A stretch of DNA of 64,000 nucleotides from JBEKIK01 sp963838495 (lineage in GTDB: Bacteria > Planctomycetota > Planctomycetia > Pirellulales > Thermoguttaceae): the NCBI GenBank assembly GCA_963838495.1, contig CAWIRC010000001.1, forward strand, positions 620,001 through 684,000. Reading direction: 5' to 3'. Both the position numbers and the translations under genes were made by a program. The notes under the pieces were generated by a model that saw only the letters and a program-made list of their open reading frames with translations, was not told the DNA's origin and made no database searches. Positions 40,571 through 53,400 of the stretch are shown one piece after another; within the stretch, counting starts at the first letter, position 1, and each line of letters begins with the position of its first letter.

Positions 40571-41272
40571 TTATCTTTTGGCAACGTTTTTGAACAGGGC
40601 GAAAAACGGCAGCAAACTGATCAGAATTAAAATATCCGCTGGTTCTGGAACGGGTTTAACCGTTATGCTTCCCGAAACATAATTGGCCGGTGTTATTGGA
40701 TCTGCGTTGCCGTCGGCAAAACTTGTGTGAGCCGGATTGGAATCGATAGTTACGGTATAGTCGCCGGCGCTGCCTAATTCCGTTCCAAAAAATACACGCA
40801 TTATACCGGCATTGTCCACGATGGTATTCGAACCGGAAATCATATCGTTGGCAGCGGCAATCATGCCAGGTAAAGCTGGCCCTGAAAGGGTTTGAGCGGG
40901 AACACTGCCGGGGAAAATCGCATATGCTGCTTCGGCAAACTGGTTAAACAGCACCTTTGAAGTGGGCCCTGTGAGACCTATCTCCACCTGATACATCGAC
41001 AAATCGTAAGTCTGCGTGGTTCCTTCAGTGATATGGAAAAAAACATCGATGTACCCGGATTGGCCTTCATTAACTTGGGCACTCCCAGCTTGTACAATCA
41101 GACCGGCCATAAGATATTGCGGAACAGACGCGAAAAAAAGAAACACAAAAAAAACGCAGGAAAACTTGCCCCACTTGCGTGAATGAATAAGAGAATTGGT
41201 TTGAGAAAAGATGGAAAAAACTCTCAGAATGGGCACAGACTTTTTGCGCAGAATCTTGGATCGAAAACTCAT
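40571..41272 (-). CDS. PEP-CTERM sorted exported protein
   Basis: 233 residues with a long basic start, a signal-peptide helix (FSCVFFVFLFFASVPQYLMA) and a mature part that begins GLIVQAGSAQVNEGQSGYID. It ends in VPEPADILILISLLPFFALF followed by a basic tail, the tripartite PEP-CTERM sorting signal recognised by an exosortase and used for cell-surface or matrix proteins. The middle is all-beta in look and could be cohesin-like, but this is not firm. No exosortase is in the window. It lies 190 bp after the giant gene on the same strand and has its own promoter. Confidence 0.83.
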   Translation of the reverse strand: MSFRSKILRKKSVPILRVFSIFSQTNSLIHSRKWGKFSCVFFVFLFFASVPQYLMAGLIVQAGSAQVNEGQSGYIDVFFHITEGTTQTYDLSMYQVEIGLTGPTSKVLFNQFAEAAYAIFPGSVPAQTLSGPALPGMIAAANDMISGSNTIVDNAGIMRVFFGTELGSAGDYTVTIDSNPAHTSFADGNADPITPANYVSGSITVKPVPEPADILILISLLPFFALFKNVAKR

Positions 41273-41367
41273 AGTTTGCCCTTTCGGTAAAACGCTGCCT
41301 CGTATGGGATTAAAATGGTGAGTGAACTAGGCTGGTGAGCCGGGATAGCACATTAAAACAGATATAC

Positions 41368-41396
41368 ATCCTAATGGCCCTATATTGTTTTGTCAA
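41368..41396 (-). promoter_or_regulatory. Putative sigma70 promoter of the PEP-CTERM gene
   Basis: On the minus strand a perfect TTGACA (41391-41396) and TAGGAT (41368-41373) are 17 bases apart, about 95 bases before the start codon. Confidence 0.6.
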
Positions 41397-41462
41397 CTGC
41401 CTCCCCCACCTAAAGAGTGAGATTATGGCAAAACAACCGTGACTCCGGCTATTAAACCAAGT

Positions 41463-44400
41463 TTAACTGTTAAAAAAGTTTGCCGCTAATTTCTCATGAG
41501 CCCGATTGTGCTTGTTTATCAAGAGACTCCCTAGAGCCTTGTTTTGTATTCCAAGTTCGTCCAAAAGCTGCAATAAGGATTCATTCCGGACAGCAGATTT
41601 GTCGTACTCTTCCACCTCAAGCGCGCTGTTATGGATTTCTGAAAGCTGATCGAGGATTAGAGCAGTTTTATCCCATTTTAGTTCGAATCCCCGTTGTTTT
41701 GCCGCACTTGAAAATGAAGGAGAAAATGTATTTTCATCGGCGAGGGGGAATCTATTTTTCACAAAACTCCCGACCGATTCGAGCCATGGCACTTGATAGT
41801 TAGATGTAGATCCAGCCTCCGGCACAAAATCGATTAAAGCCCGGTCCACTACATTGCCGGTAATCCGTAGTTCTTGTCCAGGAGTTGCCATTTTCGCCGC
41901 GAAGTTTGCAGCCGCTGGCTCAACCGGTGCGGAAATCGGCGAATTGCAAACCAGCGGAGAATCGGTCGGCGATCCGCTGGTTAAGGGCTCAAGTTCGATC
42001 ACAGGCGAAGGTTCTTCATTTATTCCAATTTGCGCCGGGACGACGGCATAAACATCCGTTAACGATCCATAGACCAGGGCTTCAATCGGCGCCTCATCCA
42101 CTGGGTTCGCTTCCATTGGTGCAGCGGGCAAGGGATCGGCTTGCTGCACTCCCGGATCGACCAGAGAAACCGCAGTTATTTCATTGGAAGGCTCAACTAA
42201 AATCACCGCCTCCGGCAGCGCGGGTTCGCCGGCGGGCAGTTGCATGCTCAATTGATTGCGGACCTTGACTACGTCGTTGCTGATGACCATTCCGTCGCCG
42301 TTGGCGTCAAAGAAAATCGAGTAACCCGCATCACCGGGCACGGTGCCCAACGAGTTGCGGACCTTGATCACGTCGTTGCTGATGACCATGCCGTTTCGGT
42401 CCGCATCGCCCGGCAGGATATTGAAGCGGAAGGTAAAATCGCCGCCGGGCGAGCCGTCGCCGGATGGGAAATTGCTCGTCCCATCGTGCCACTCGCCGTC
42501 CAGGAGATTGCCTGACAGGTCCGTCACGCCGCCGGGATCGCCGTCCAAGACGATCATGAGCTTATCGGCCTTGATCGGTTGCTTCAAGGTCCAAGTGGCG
42601 ACGAAATTGGTATGATCGTAAGTGAAGCTTCCGGGCACCCATCCGACCTGAGCCACGTAATCGGGGATATTTACGCCCAGGAGCGATAAATCGGCTTCCG
42701 AAACGTCCACATCTTCGCTGAAGGCAATTGAAATCGTATTTATGTCATCCCAGGGGAGCGTTTTCAACTGTTCCGTCCCGGCGGATATGCTGTATCCCAG
42801 ATGGGGCACGGACGGATCTCCGAACCCTTGATTATCAAGATAGTCCAAGATGGAGGCGGTCCAACTGCTGCCCCTCACCAGAACTTGCTTTACCTTGGGC
42901 GGGAGTATGTCCTTGTTACCGAAGTTCCTGTCCGTAGCCACCTGCCCGGGAGCCAATACGACGGAATGAGTCCCATTTCCTCCGGAGCCTACGTAGGCCA
43001 GCCCGCCGCCGGCGCTTAATCCGGTGTTTCCGATGATCGTGGCGGCAGCGGTATTGGGATCAATTGCGTATAGATTGGTGCTTTGCGAACCCTTCGCAAA
43101 AAGGACATTTAGTCCCGGATCATAGGCGAGTCCGGCGGCATTCATCGTCGTTAGGCCGGTGTCGCCTACAAGCGACCATGACGCCGCCGCTATGTCGTAG
43201 CGGTACAATAGTCCCCGACCGGCGCTATAAGAGACCAGGCCATATACATAACCGTTGCCATAATCCAGTCCTTCTATGTCGTAACTCGGCGACGGCAGAG
43301 TTTGGATGATGGCGCCGTTGGCCGGATTAATAGTTCGGAAGCTTCCGTTCAGGATGCCATACAATGTGCCTGTTCTCGGATCAAAAGCCAAACCTTCGTT
43401 GCCGACGCCGCCCAGGTCGGTATAGCCGCTTCCATCGGCGTGGATAAGGAGCAATGTACTCCACTTCGACCCGTAGAGGATTCCGGGGGTAGCGCCGGCG
43501 CCAAGCCGACTGTACTGCCTGTTACGCCACTGGCGCCGAGCAAAGTAGCCGCTCCGGTGGCTGTATTCAGCGAATACAACCCCATAGCGGTGCCGTCCGC
43601 GCTAAAATATAACGTGCCGGAGCCAATGAGAGGATACGTTTGCGTCCATCCGGTTTGAGGTACTTGGGCGACAGTGTACGTGCCTGGCGGCATGTTGACG
43701 AATGCGTAGCTGCCGTCTGAGAGCGAAGTAGTTGAAATCTCTCCGGGATCGAGCACGCCGTCCTGATCTGTGTCCAAGAAGATGGTCCAGCCTGCCAATG
43801 TCGGTTCGCCGGGATCCCATGTGCCGTCGCCATCCAAATCCTTCCACACGCTGCCATGGATCTCGGCCGGGGGTATTTTTTGATCGCCGAACTTCTTATC
43901 CCAAACGACATCGCCGTAATTGACGGTCACGACATGGACATAATCGGGCATGCCGTCGCCGCCCAGGCCCGTCAAATAGCCCGTGCCGCCCAGCGACAGG
44001 GTTCCGATCACGGCGCCGGTCGATGGATTGATGCGATAACCCGTCGCGGAAGTGGAATAATTGGACGCGATCAGTTCGCCGTTGACGTAAGCCAGGCCGC
44101 CATAGAGTCCGCCGATTCCCGGCGTCAACGTTGCCAACACTGCGCCGGTCGAGGGATCGATTTTGAAGATCTGGCCTGGGCTATTGGAATCGAACAGTAC
44201 ATTCAGATCCGCCGCGCCGGTCAGGCCGCCGTACAAATCGGCGGAGACCGTCAAGGTCGTGACAAGGGTGTCGGAAACCGGGTCCCAAACCAGGATCTTA
44301 TTTGTGGAGCTTTGTTCTATGTAAACTTTGCCTTTGAGATATCCCAAGCCTGCGATGGGGCTGGGCAAAACGGCGTCGATAATGTCCGAGTCGATAACCG

Positions 44401-47400
44401 CGCCGGTATCGGGATTCAGTTCCCACAGAGTGTGGGTCGTGCTGCCGTAGCCGTCGATATAGAACAAGCCGGCGGGCCCTAAGGCCAGGCCCTGATAAGC
44501 GGACAACGAGGTGACGATGCCCGGCGCGGCGAAACTGCGGATCACTGCGCCGGTTGTGGGATTAAGCTCGTAAATCATGGCCGACGTGCCGGTGGTGGCC
44601 GACCTCAAGGCGAAGAGCCTGTCGGCAATCGTTGTGGTGGAAGGATATGTCTGTTTCCAGCCCGTCGGCACGACTTCGGCCACGGTGTAATTTCCCGGCG
44701 CCAATCCGGTGAACGCATAACTGCCGTCGGCGGCCGTGGTGGTGGAAATCTCGCCCGCATCGAGCACGCCGTTGTTGTTGGCATCCAGGTAGACAGTCGC
44801 ACCGGCCAGCGCCGGTTCGCCGGCGTCCCATACACCGTCGCCGTCCAGGTCGTTCCACTTGCTGCCGCGAATTTCGGCCGGCACGAGTTGATGATTGCCG
44901 AAATTCATGTTTGGCACTACATCTCCCCAATTGACGGCAACTACGTGCACGCCCAACGGGAGTGCGCCGTCGCCGCCCAGTCCGGTCAAATAACCCGTGC
45001 CGCCCAGCGACATGGTTCCAATGACAACGCCTGTACTGGGATCGATCCGATAGGCCGTCGCGGAAGTGCTGTTTGGCGCGGCTATCAGTTCGCCGTTGAT
45101 ATAAGCCAGACCGCCCGTGAACGATCCCGTGCCCGGAGTAAGGGTGGCCAACACGGCGCCGGTGTCCGGGTCGATTTTGAAAATGCTTGTGGCATTGGAA
45201 TCGAACAACACGTTCAGGTTCCCAGCCCCGGTCAGCCCTCCGTTCAAGTCGGCCGAGACGATCAGAGTCTTCACGACCTTGTCGGAGACCGGATCCCATA
45301 CCAAAATGTTGTTGGTTGCGGTTTGCTCAATATATACCTTGCCGTTGAGATATCCCAAGCCGCCGATGGGGCTGGGCGAAACTGGGTCGATTATGTCCGA
45401 GTCGATGACTGCGCCGGTATCAGGATTAAGTTCGTACAGGATATGCGGGGAAGCGCCGTAGCCGTACACGTAGAACAGGCTGGTTGGCCCTGCGGCCAGA
45501 CCTAGATAAAGAGACGTAGTGGAGACCGTGCCCGGCGCGGTAAAGCTGCGGATCACCGCGCCCGTTAACGGATTCAGTTCATAAATCGTGGCCGTCGTGC
45601 CGTTGGTTCTTAAGGCGAACAGCCGCCCGTACGTCGAAGTCGCCGACAAAGGCGTTTGCTCTCCGATCGGCGGCGACTCTTGGGCGGGATCGTCTCCGAC
45701 GAACGATGAGGAATTTTCCAGCACGCCGTCGCCGCCCAGTCCGTTGAGATATCCGGTGCCGCCCAGCGACAGAGTCGCGATTGAGGCGCCGGTCGAAGGA
45801 TTTATGCGGTAGGCCGTTGTGGAAGTACTATAAGCAGCGGCGATCAGTTCGCCATTGACATAGGCCAGGCCGCCGTTCAGGGAGCCGACGCCCGGAGACA
45901 ACGTGGCCAAAATCGCGCCGGTTGCGGGATCAATCTTTAATATTTGGCCGGCGGCATTGGAGCTGTAAACGCGTTTAGGTTCGCGGCGCCGGTCAGGCCG
46001 CCGGTAATGTCGGCGGAAACGCTAAAAGTGGTCACCAGCGTATCCGCGACCGGATCCCACACGAAGATTTGACGTCTATCAGGCTTGTCTATGTAAACCT
46101 TGCCATTCAGGTAACCCAGGCCTGAAACAAAGGACGAGGGCGACGCCGCATCGATGATGTCGGAATCGATGACCGTGCCGGTGTTGGGATTCAATTCCCA
46201 TAAGGTATGAGGAGTGGACCCGTAGCCGTCGATATAGAACAAGCTGTTCGGTCCCAGGGCCAGGCCTTGAAAACCGGACGCGGTAGTGATGGTGCCCGGT
46301 GCGGTAAAACTGTGGATCACCGCGCCTGTCGATGGATTCAGTTCATAAATCGTGGCTGTCGTGCCGTTTTCTCTCAGGGCAAAGAGCCGTCCGTAATTGT
46401 AGGCCGTGGGGTAGGTCTGCTGCCAGCCGGCAGGCACGACTTCGGCCACGGTATACGTGCCCGGCGCCAAGCCGGTGAATGCATAACTGCCGTCAGCGGC
46501 CGTGGTGGTGGAAATTTCGCCCGCATCGAGCACGCCATTGTTGTTGGCGTCCAAATAGACGGTCACGCCGGAAAGCGCCGGTTCACCGGTGTCCCATTTT
46601 CCGTTGCCGTTAAGGTCGTTCCACTTGCTGCCGTGAATCTCGGCCGTCACAAGCTGATGATTGCCGAAGTCTCGACCAGTGATCAACTGCCCGGACGCAA
46701 GAACCACCGTGTACACCCCGTTGCCGCCCGCGCCGTCACCTCCCAGGGCGGTTAGAGTCCCAGTTCCGCCCAGCGTGAAACTGCCCAGTACCGCACCGGT
46801 GTCTGGATTAATGCGGTAGGCTATGCCTGTCGTCCCGTAAGGCGAAACGATCAACTGGTCGTTGGTGTAAGCAACCCCGGCGAGCAGGCCGTATCCCGGC
46901 TTGAATGTGGTTATGACCGCGCCGGTGGTTGGGTTGAGTTTGTAGATGTTTCCGGGGGAATCCGTCGCGAACAACACATTCAGGTCGGCCGCCCCGGTCA
47001 TGCCGCCGTACAAGGTTGGGGCGACAGTCAACGGAGTCAAGGCGACATCCGTCACCGGGTCCCAGACGAGAATCTGGGTGCTTGCGCACCGTTGGATGTA
47101 AACCTTGCCGTTGAGGTAGCCCAACCCATCGATGGGCTGAGGGGAAGAGGCATCCACAACGTCTGAGTCAATTATCGCTCCGGTGTCCGGGTTTAGTTCG
47201 TACAAGGTGTGCGCAACGGTGCTGTATCCATTGATGTAGAATAGGCTATTTGATCCCAGGGCCAATCCCTGCCAGCCGATGCTGCTAATGGTGCCAGGCG
47301 CCACAAAGCTGCGAATCACGGATCCAGTAGTTCGGTCCACCTCGCTGATGGTCCCTGTAGTCCCCGACACGCGCAGCTCGAAGAGCCGGGATTGGCCGCT

Positions 47401-50400
47401 GAGCGTTACGGGGTACGTTTGTGTCCAGCCGGTTTTCGTGACCTCAGCGACCGTGTAACTGCCGGGAGACAAGTTGGTAAAGGCATAACTGCCGTCGGCG
47501 CCCGTGACCGTGGAAATCTCGCCCGGATCGAGCACTCCGTCTTTGTCTGTGTCGAGGAAGATGGTCCAGCCGGGAAGTCCGGGCTCGCCGGCGTCCCACT
47601 GGCCGTCGTTGTCTAGATCATTCCACTTGCTGCCGTGGATCTCGCCCGGCACGGGAACCACGTCGAAGGGATTGCTGGCCCCCGCATGGCCCAGGCCGTC
47701 ATTGACGCTTAGATACATGTTGTCGGCGGGCTCCAATACCGTGACTTGTCCGCTCCATATTCCCCCGGCCAGTACTAAAGTAGTCGGAGAGACGCTTACC
47801 GGCGTCAAGGTCTCTATTCCCTCGCCTGAGAGAGTGCCGCTCTTGAAACCACTGAGATTGAGTGAACCGTTGTAGTCGGTGACTGTATTCCCGTCGGCGT
47901 CCATCGCGGTCAGAGTGACTGTAAAAGGCACGCCATGATGCTGCGGCGAGGCGATGGTGCTCCACTGGAAGTGGTCCAGCGGGCCGTGAGGCACGTCGAA
48001 GGGATTGCTGTTGGCCGTATGTCCCGCCCCGTCGTCAACGGTCAGCACAACTCCGTAGGCTACGGCATCGACGACCGCGCTGCCCGTCCATATTCCGCCC
48101 GCAAACGTGCAAGTCGTCGGGCTGAACGGAACAGGTCCGGCTGAATCCGACGCGCTGAGATTCGCCGATCCAACGTAAACGGCGATGGTCTCGCCTATCG
48201 AGTTTTCGGCCTTAACGGTCACCGGAAAGGCCAGATGGGCGACCTGTGGCGAACTGATCGGGTCCCAAACAAAATGGTCCAGATCGCTGTCGTGAATAAA
48301 AATCAGGTCTACGGAATTGGAAAAACCGGAAGCGGACGCGGTGATTCTTGCCGTCTGCGTGCCGTCGTGCGCACCGTCGGTAAGGAGCGTAAGATTGAAG
48401 TTCGCCCAGGTATGTCCGGCCAATATTGTTACTGTCCCTGGAACAGTCAGCTTGCTCGTGTCGTTCGACGCCAGGGAAACAATTAAGTCCGATGTCAGAG
48501 TGCCGCCGATAAACACCTCGCCGGTTACCGTTTCGCCTTCCCAGGCATCGCTGGGTATCGAGACTATCATGAAACGGTCGTTGTCTAGCACGTTAATGTG
48601 CGCCGTGCCGTCGGTCCAGTTTTCCACGTGGGCGGTAACCGTGGCGGTCTGCGTGCCATCAATTTCAGTGTCATCGACGATTGTCAGATCGAACACAGCC
48701 GAGGTCTGCCCGGCGCAGGATCACGCTGGTGGGGACCGTCACCTCGGTGGTATCGCTGGAGGACAATTGCACCACGATGTCCCTGGTGGGCGCGGCGTTG
48801 GACGTTATTTTGCCCGCCCCTATCAACACGCCGTCGCGCTCCTTGGCGTTTGCCGGCAGCCTAACCGTCAGAACGGCCGTCTCGTTGTCATGGACGGTGA
48901 CGATTCCGCTTGCCGACATGTGGCTGGATGCCACAGCAGTGATTGTCACGTCTTCCAAACCATCCAACAGGCTGTTGTCAGGTACGGTCAACGTAAAATC
49001 GGCCGATGTATGACCCGCCAGGATCGTGACGCTGGGTTGCACGCCCACGCGGTTCCGGATCGCCGGAGGCAAGGCTCACGACCAAATCCCTGTCCATAAC
49101 GGTCGAGATGCTGACCATGCCCGTCACGGCGCCGACCCCTTCCGTCACATTTGCAGGAACCGAGGTTGTTAGCGTTTGGCGAAGGACACTAAATGCATTG
49201 GTGTCGCCGAAATGTCCTGCATTATCGTCCACGTGCAGATTCATCCCTTCGGCCATTTCTAACACTATAATATCGCTCGTGTATATCCCATTTATAAATG
49301 TCGCTGTTTGAGGTTCGATCTGCACGAATATGACCAGATCCCCCGTGGCCACAGGAAATAACGGCGGAATCGGATGGCTGTTCACAATCTGACCGTTTAA
49401 TGTCGCGGTCCCATTGAAATCCGTAACCACAAAACCATGCGCATCGAGAGCCGTAATAGTAGCGCTGAATGGCAAGTTTTCGTACTGCGGCGAGTGGATC
49501 GTGCTCCAGAGGAAGTGATCCAGCGGGCCGTGGTTCACGTCGAACGCATTGCTGCTGCCGATTATGCCCGCGCCATCGTCCATGGTAAGCACCACCCCCT
49601 TGGCTACGGCATTGACATTGACGTCGCCGGTCCAGATGCCGCTTACAAAGGAGCAAGCGCCGGGAGTAACAGGAACCGGCCCTCCAATGCCGGCGCCGGT
49701 AATATTCGCCGTGCCCGCGTACATGGGCAGAATCTCGTTATCGACGTTTTCCGCCCGCACTATGACGGAAAAATCCACCGCCGCGATCTGCGGCGACGCG
49801 ATCGGGTCCCAGGCGAAATGGTCCAAATCGGCGTCGTGAACGACAATCACGTCGGTATCGGTGTGGAAACCCATCGCGGCGGCCCTGATGTGGGCGATTT
49901 GCGTGCCGTCGCGTACTCCGTCCTGTACTACGTCAATGTCGAATGTCGCCCAAGTCTGGCCGGCCGTGATCGTTACCGTCGCCGGGACGGTCACTTCGCT
50001 CGTGTCCAGCGAGGTCAATGAAACCACGAGGTCCGACGGCAGCGCGCCGCCGATGAACACGACGCCGGTGGCAATGTCGCCTTCCCAGGCGTCCGTCGGG
50101 ACCGCAAGCTCCATGAAGGCGTCGTCATCAAAGACGTTCATTTGCGCCGAATCGTCGGTCCAATGCTCCACGTGGGCGGTAACGCCGGCTGTTTGCGTGC
50201 CGTCGATCACGGTGTCGTCGATAACAGTGACGTCGAAAGCGGCCGAAGTGTGCCCGGCGGGGATTTTGACCGTGCTGGGCACGGTTATCTCCGTGGTGTC
50301 GGTGGAAGCCAGACTCACCGTTACATCGACAGTGGGCGCCTGGTCGACCGTAACCACGCCTCCGCCGGCAAGTACTCCGTCGCCTTCCTGTGCGCCGGCG

Positions 50401-53400
50401 GGCAGGGTCACGGTCAATTGGGCGGTTTCATTGTCGTGAATCAGGATGCTGGTGCTGCTGCTTATACACCCGGCGCCGGAGGCGGTGATTGTGGTGACGT
50501 GGAGCGGATCGAGCACCGTGTCATCCATGATCGTTAGATCGAACGCGGCCGATGTATGCCCGGCCAAAATGGTAACACTTGCAGGCACGGCAAGCTCTGA
50601 CGTGTCGCTGGATGTGAGTGTTACGTCAATATTCAAACTCAAGGGAGCGGAAATGCTCACTACTCCCTGTCCGATCAGCACGCCGTCTCCCTCATTGGCC
50701 TCGGCAGGTACGGTTATGCTGAGCGGCACCGAGTTTTGCACATTGAAATTATTACTATTGGCCAGGTGTCCGCTGCCGTCGCTGGCCTGCAAGTACATGC
50801 CGGTCGCCGCTTGCAGCACCGTGACGCTGCCGGTCCACACTCCGTTGGTGAATGTAGCCGTGGTAGGCGAAATAGGAACGGAGATTGCCGTCCCTATGTT
50901 CCCGCGAAGATCCACAAAAAACCAGCGAGCAGCGTCAGTTAAAGTCGGGAAAGCATCACCAGAACTCCAGTAGGTTTGATTAATAGTTCCAATTGGAGAC
51001 GAACTGGACATATCAGTTCGCCAGTAGTAATCTTGCCCCGCGGTGTATGCAGCGATACGATAAATGGAGCCGGCTAAAAGTTGAACTGGAGTAAGCAAAG
51101 GAGTCTCAACCCACGCTCCTCCAGTATTATTAACCGCTTGACTTACAATCAGTTGGCCGCTGTTTGTCCAAATAGACACTTTGGTTCCATAGTAACTGAG
51201 AACATCCGTTACTGTTACATTTACACTGGGAGTGAAGGAGTAACCCAAAGTATATGTGCCATAGTTGGCACTGTTGCTGGGCGTTGGATTGCCCAGAACT
51301 GTCACTGATGTAACCGCTCCTCCCATCAATCCGCTAAGAGTCATGGATCCGTTATAGCTCGTCACCGTGAATCCATGCGCATCCACGGCGGTGAGCGCGG
51401 TTGTAAACGGCATGTCCTTGTATTCGGGCGAGGCGATCGTGCTCCACTGGAAATGATCCAGCGGGCCGGAGGTTACGTTGAAGGAGTTGCTGGCGCCTGT
51501 GCGGCCGGCGGCCGTCGCCGTCAGCACCACGCCATTGGACACGGCGTTGACCGTCACGTTGCCCGTCCACACGCCCGCGGCAAGGGCGCAGGAGCCGGGC
51601 GTCACCGGGACCGTCCCCCCGCCGCCTGCACCACTCAAAACCGCACTGCCGGCATATACCAAGATCGTCTCGTTGTCGATGTTCCTCGCCCGGACCGTGG
51701 CCGAAAAGGCCACCCCCGCCGTCTTTGGAGTGCCGAGCGTATCCCATGCAAAATGATCCAGGTCGGAGTCGCGCACGTCGATCGTGTCCGTGGCGTCCGG
51801 AAAATCGACAACTATGGCCGTTATCATCGCCGTCTGCTTGCCGTCGCGCACCCCGTCCTGGACGAGATTGACATTAAATGACGCCGTAGTCTGCCCGGCC
51901 AGGATGGTGACCGTGGAGGGAACCGTCATCTCGCTGCTATCGTTGGAGAGCAATGAGACCACTAAATCCGTGCCTAACGTTCCTCCGATGGTTACATTTC
52001 CAGTGGCCGTTTGTCCTTCCCAGCCGTCCGCGGGCAAGTTCACCGCCAAAGTACGGTCGTTGTCCAGCACGTCCATGCTCTTAGATCCGCTGGTCCAATT
52101 TTCCACACTGGCCGTTACCGTGGCCGACTGCGTGCCGTCGATTAGCGTGTCGTCCACAACGGTCACGTCAAATGTGGCCGAGGTCTGACCGGCCAGAATC
52201 TTCACCGTCGCGGGCACCGCCAACTCGGTAGTGTCAGAGGAACTAAGGGCAACTATTACATCGACGCTGGGAGCCTGGTTGACTGTGACCATTCCCCGGC
52301 CCGTTAGAATCCCGTCGCCTTCTTTTGCACTTGCCGGCAGGCTGACGGTCAGCGTCGCCATTTCATTGTCGTGGATCGTAATGTCATCATGTCCGCTAAC
52401 GTATCCGGCGGCAGACGCCGTTATCGTCGCGGTCTGCAGCGGATCCAACTCCGCATCATCAATAACAGTCAAATCAAAGGTTGCCGAAGTCTGACCGGCC
52501 AAAATAGTCACGGTGCCGGGCACGGTAACCTCGCTCGCATCGCTCGATGTAAGAGTTACGTTAAAATCGGCGGCTAAAGCCGCGGGAATGCCCACGACGC
52601 CTTGTTTGCTCAATATGCCGTCGCCTTCCCTGGCATCGGTCGGCACACTCACGCTTAACGGCGGCAACGCTTCCACGTTAAAAACATTGCTATTGGCCAC
52701 ATGACCGCTGCCGTCGCTGGCCTGCAAGTACATGTTAGTCGCCGTCTGCAATGCTGTGACATTGCCCGTCCACACGCCGTTGCTGAACGTAATGGCGGAG
52801 GGAGAAACGGCTATCTGAGTGGTGCCGCCTATGAAAGGAATTGTCAGCCCGGGATTCAAAGTCCCCGGAGTTTTGGCGCCGATGGTCCAATCGGACGTAT
52901 TATTGTGATCTTGGTTCCCGATACGATAATAGGACAGCGTTTCGTCGCTGTTGGCCGCGACCGGGCTGCCCTGCCATTGGTTCGCAGGAATTGTTGTTGG
53001 TTGCGTGATCGTGCCGGGAGTGCAATCCACCGCGCAGAAGAAGTCTATGTTCTGACCAGTCGAGTCTCGAAGAAGCAGGCCCACCGGATTGCCGCTGGTC
53101 TCGTTATTCCAGTATATATTTGTTCCGTAGTAGAAGGTCGGATAACTTCCGGGAGAGGTGCCTGCTTCCTGGATGCGGAACACTCCCCCGGCCGGGACAC
53201 TGGCGCCGGTCGGAAAAGTCCACACCGCTTGCGGCGTAGGCCAAGTACTCCAGTCGTAAACATACATCTGCCAACCTACGATATTAATCGCACTGGTTGT
53301 TACATTAGTAAATTCTATCCAGTCCGTGTCATCGGTGTTCACTTCCGATATAACGATCGAAGAGCCGGTACCCGATCCAACAAATCCGTTTAGGTTAATC

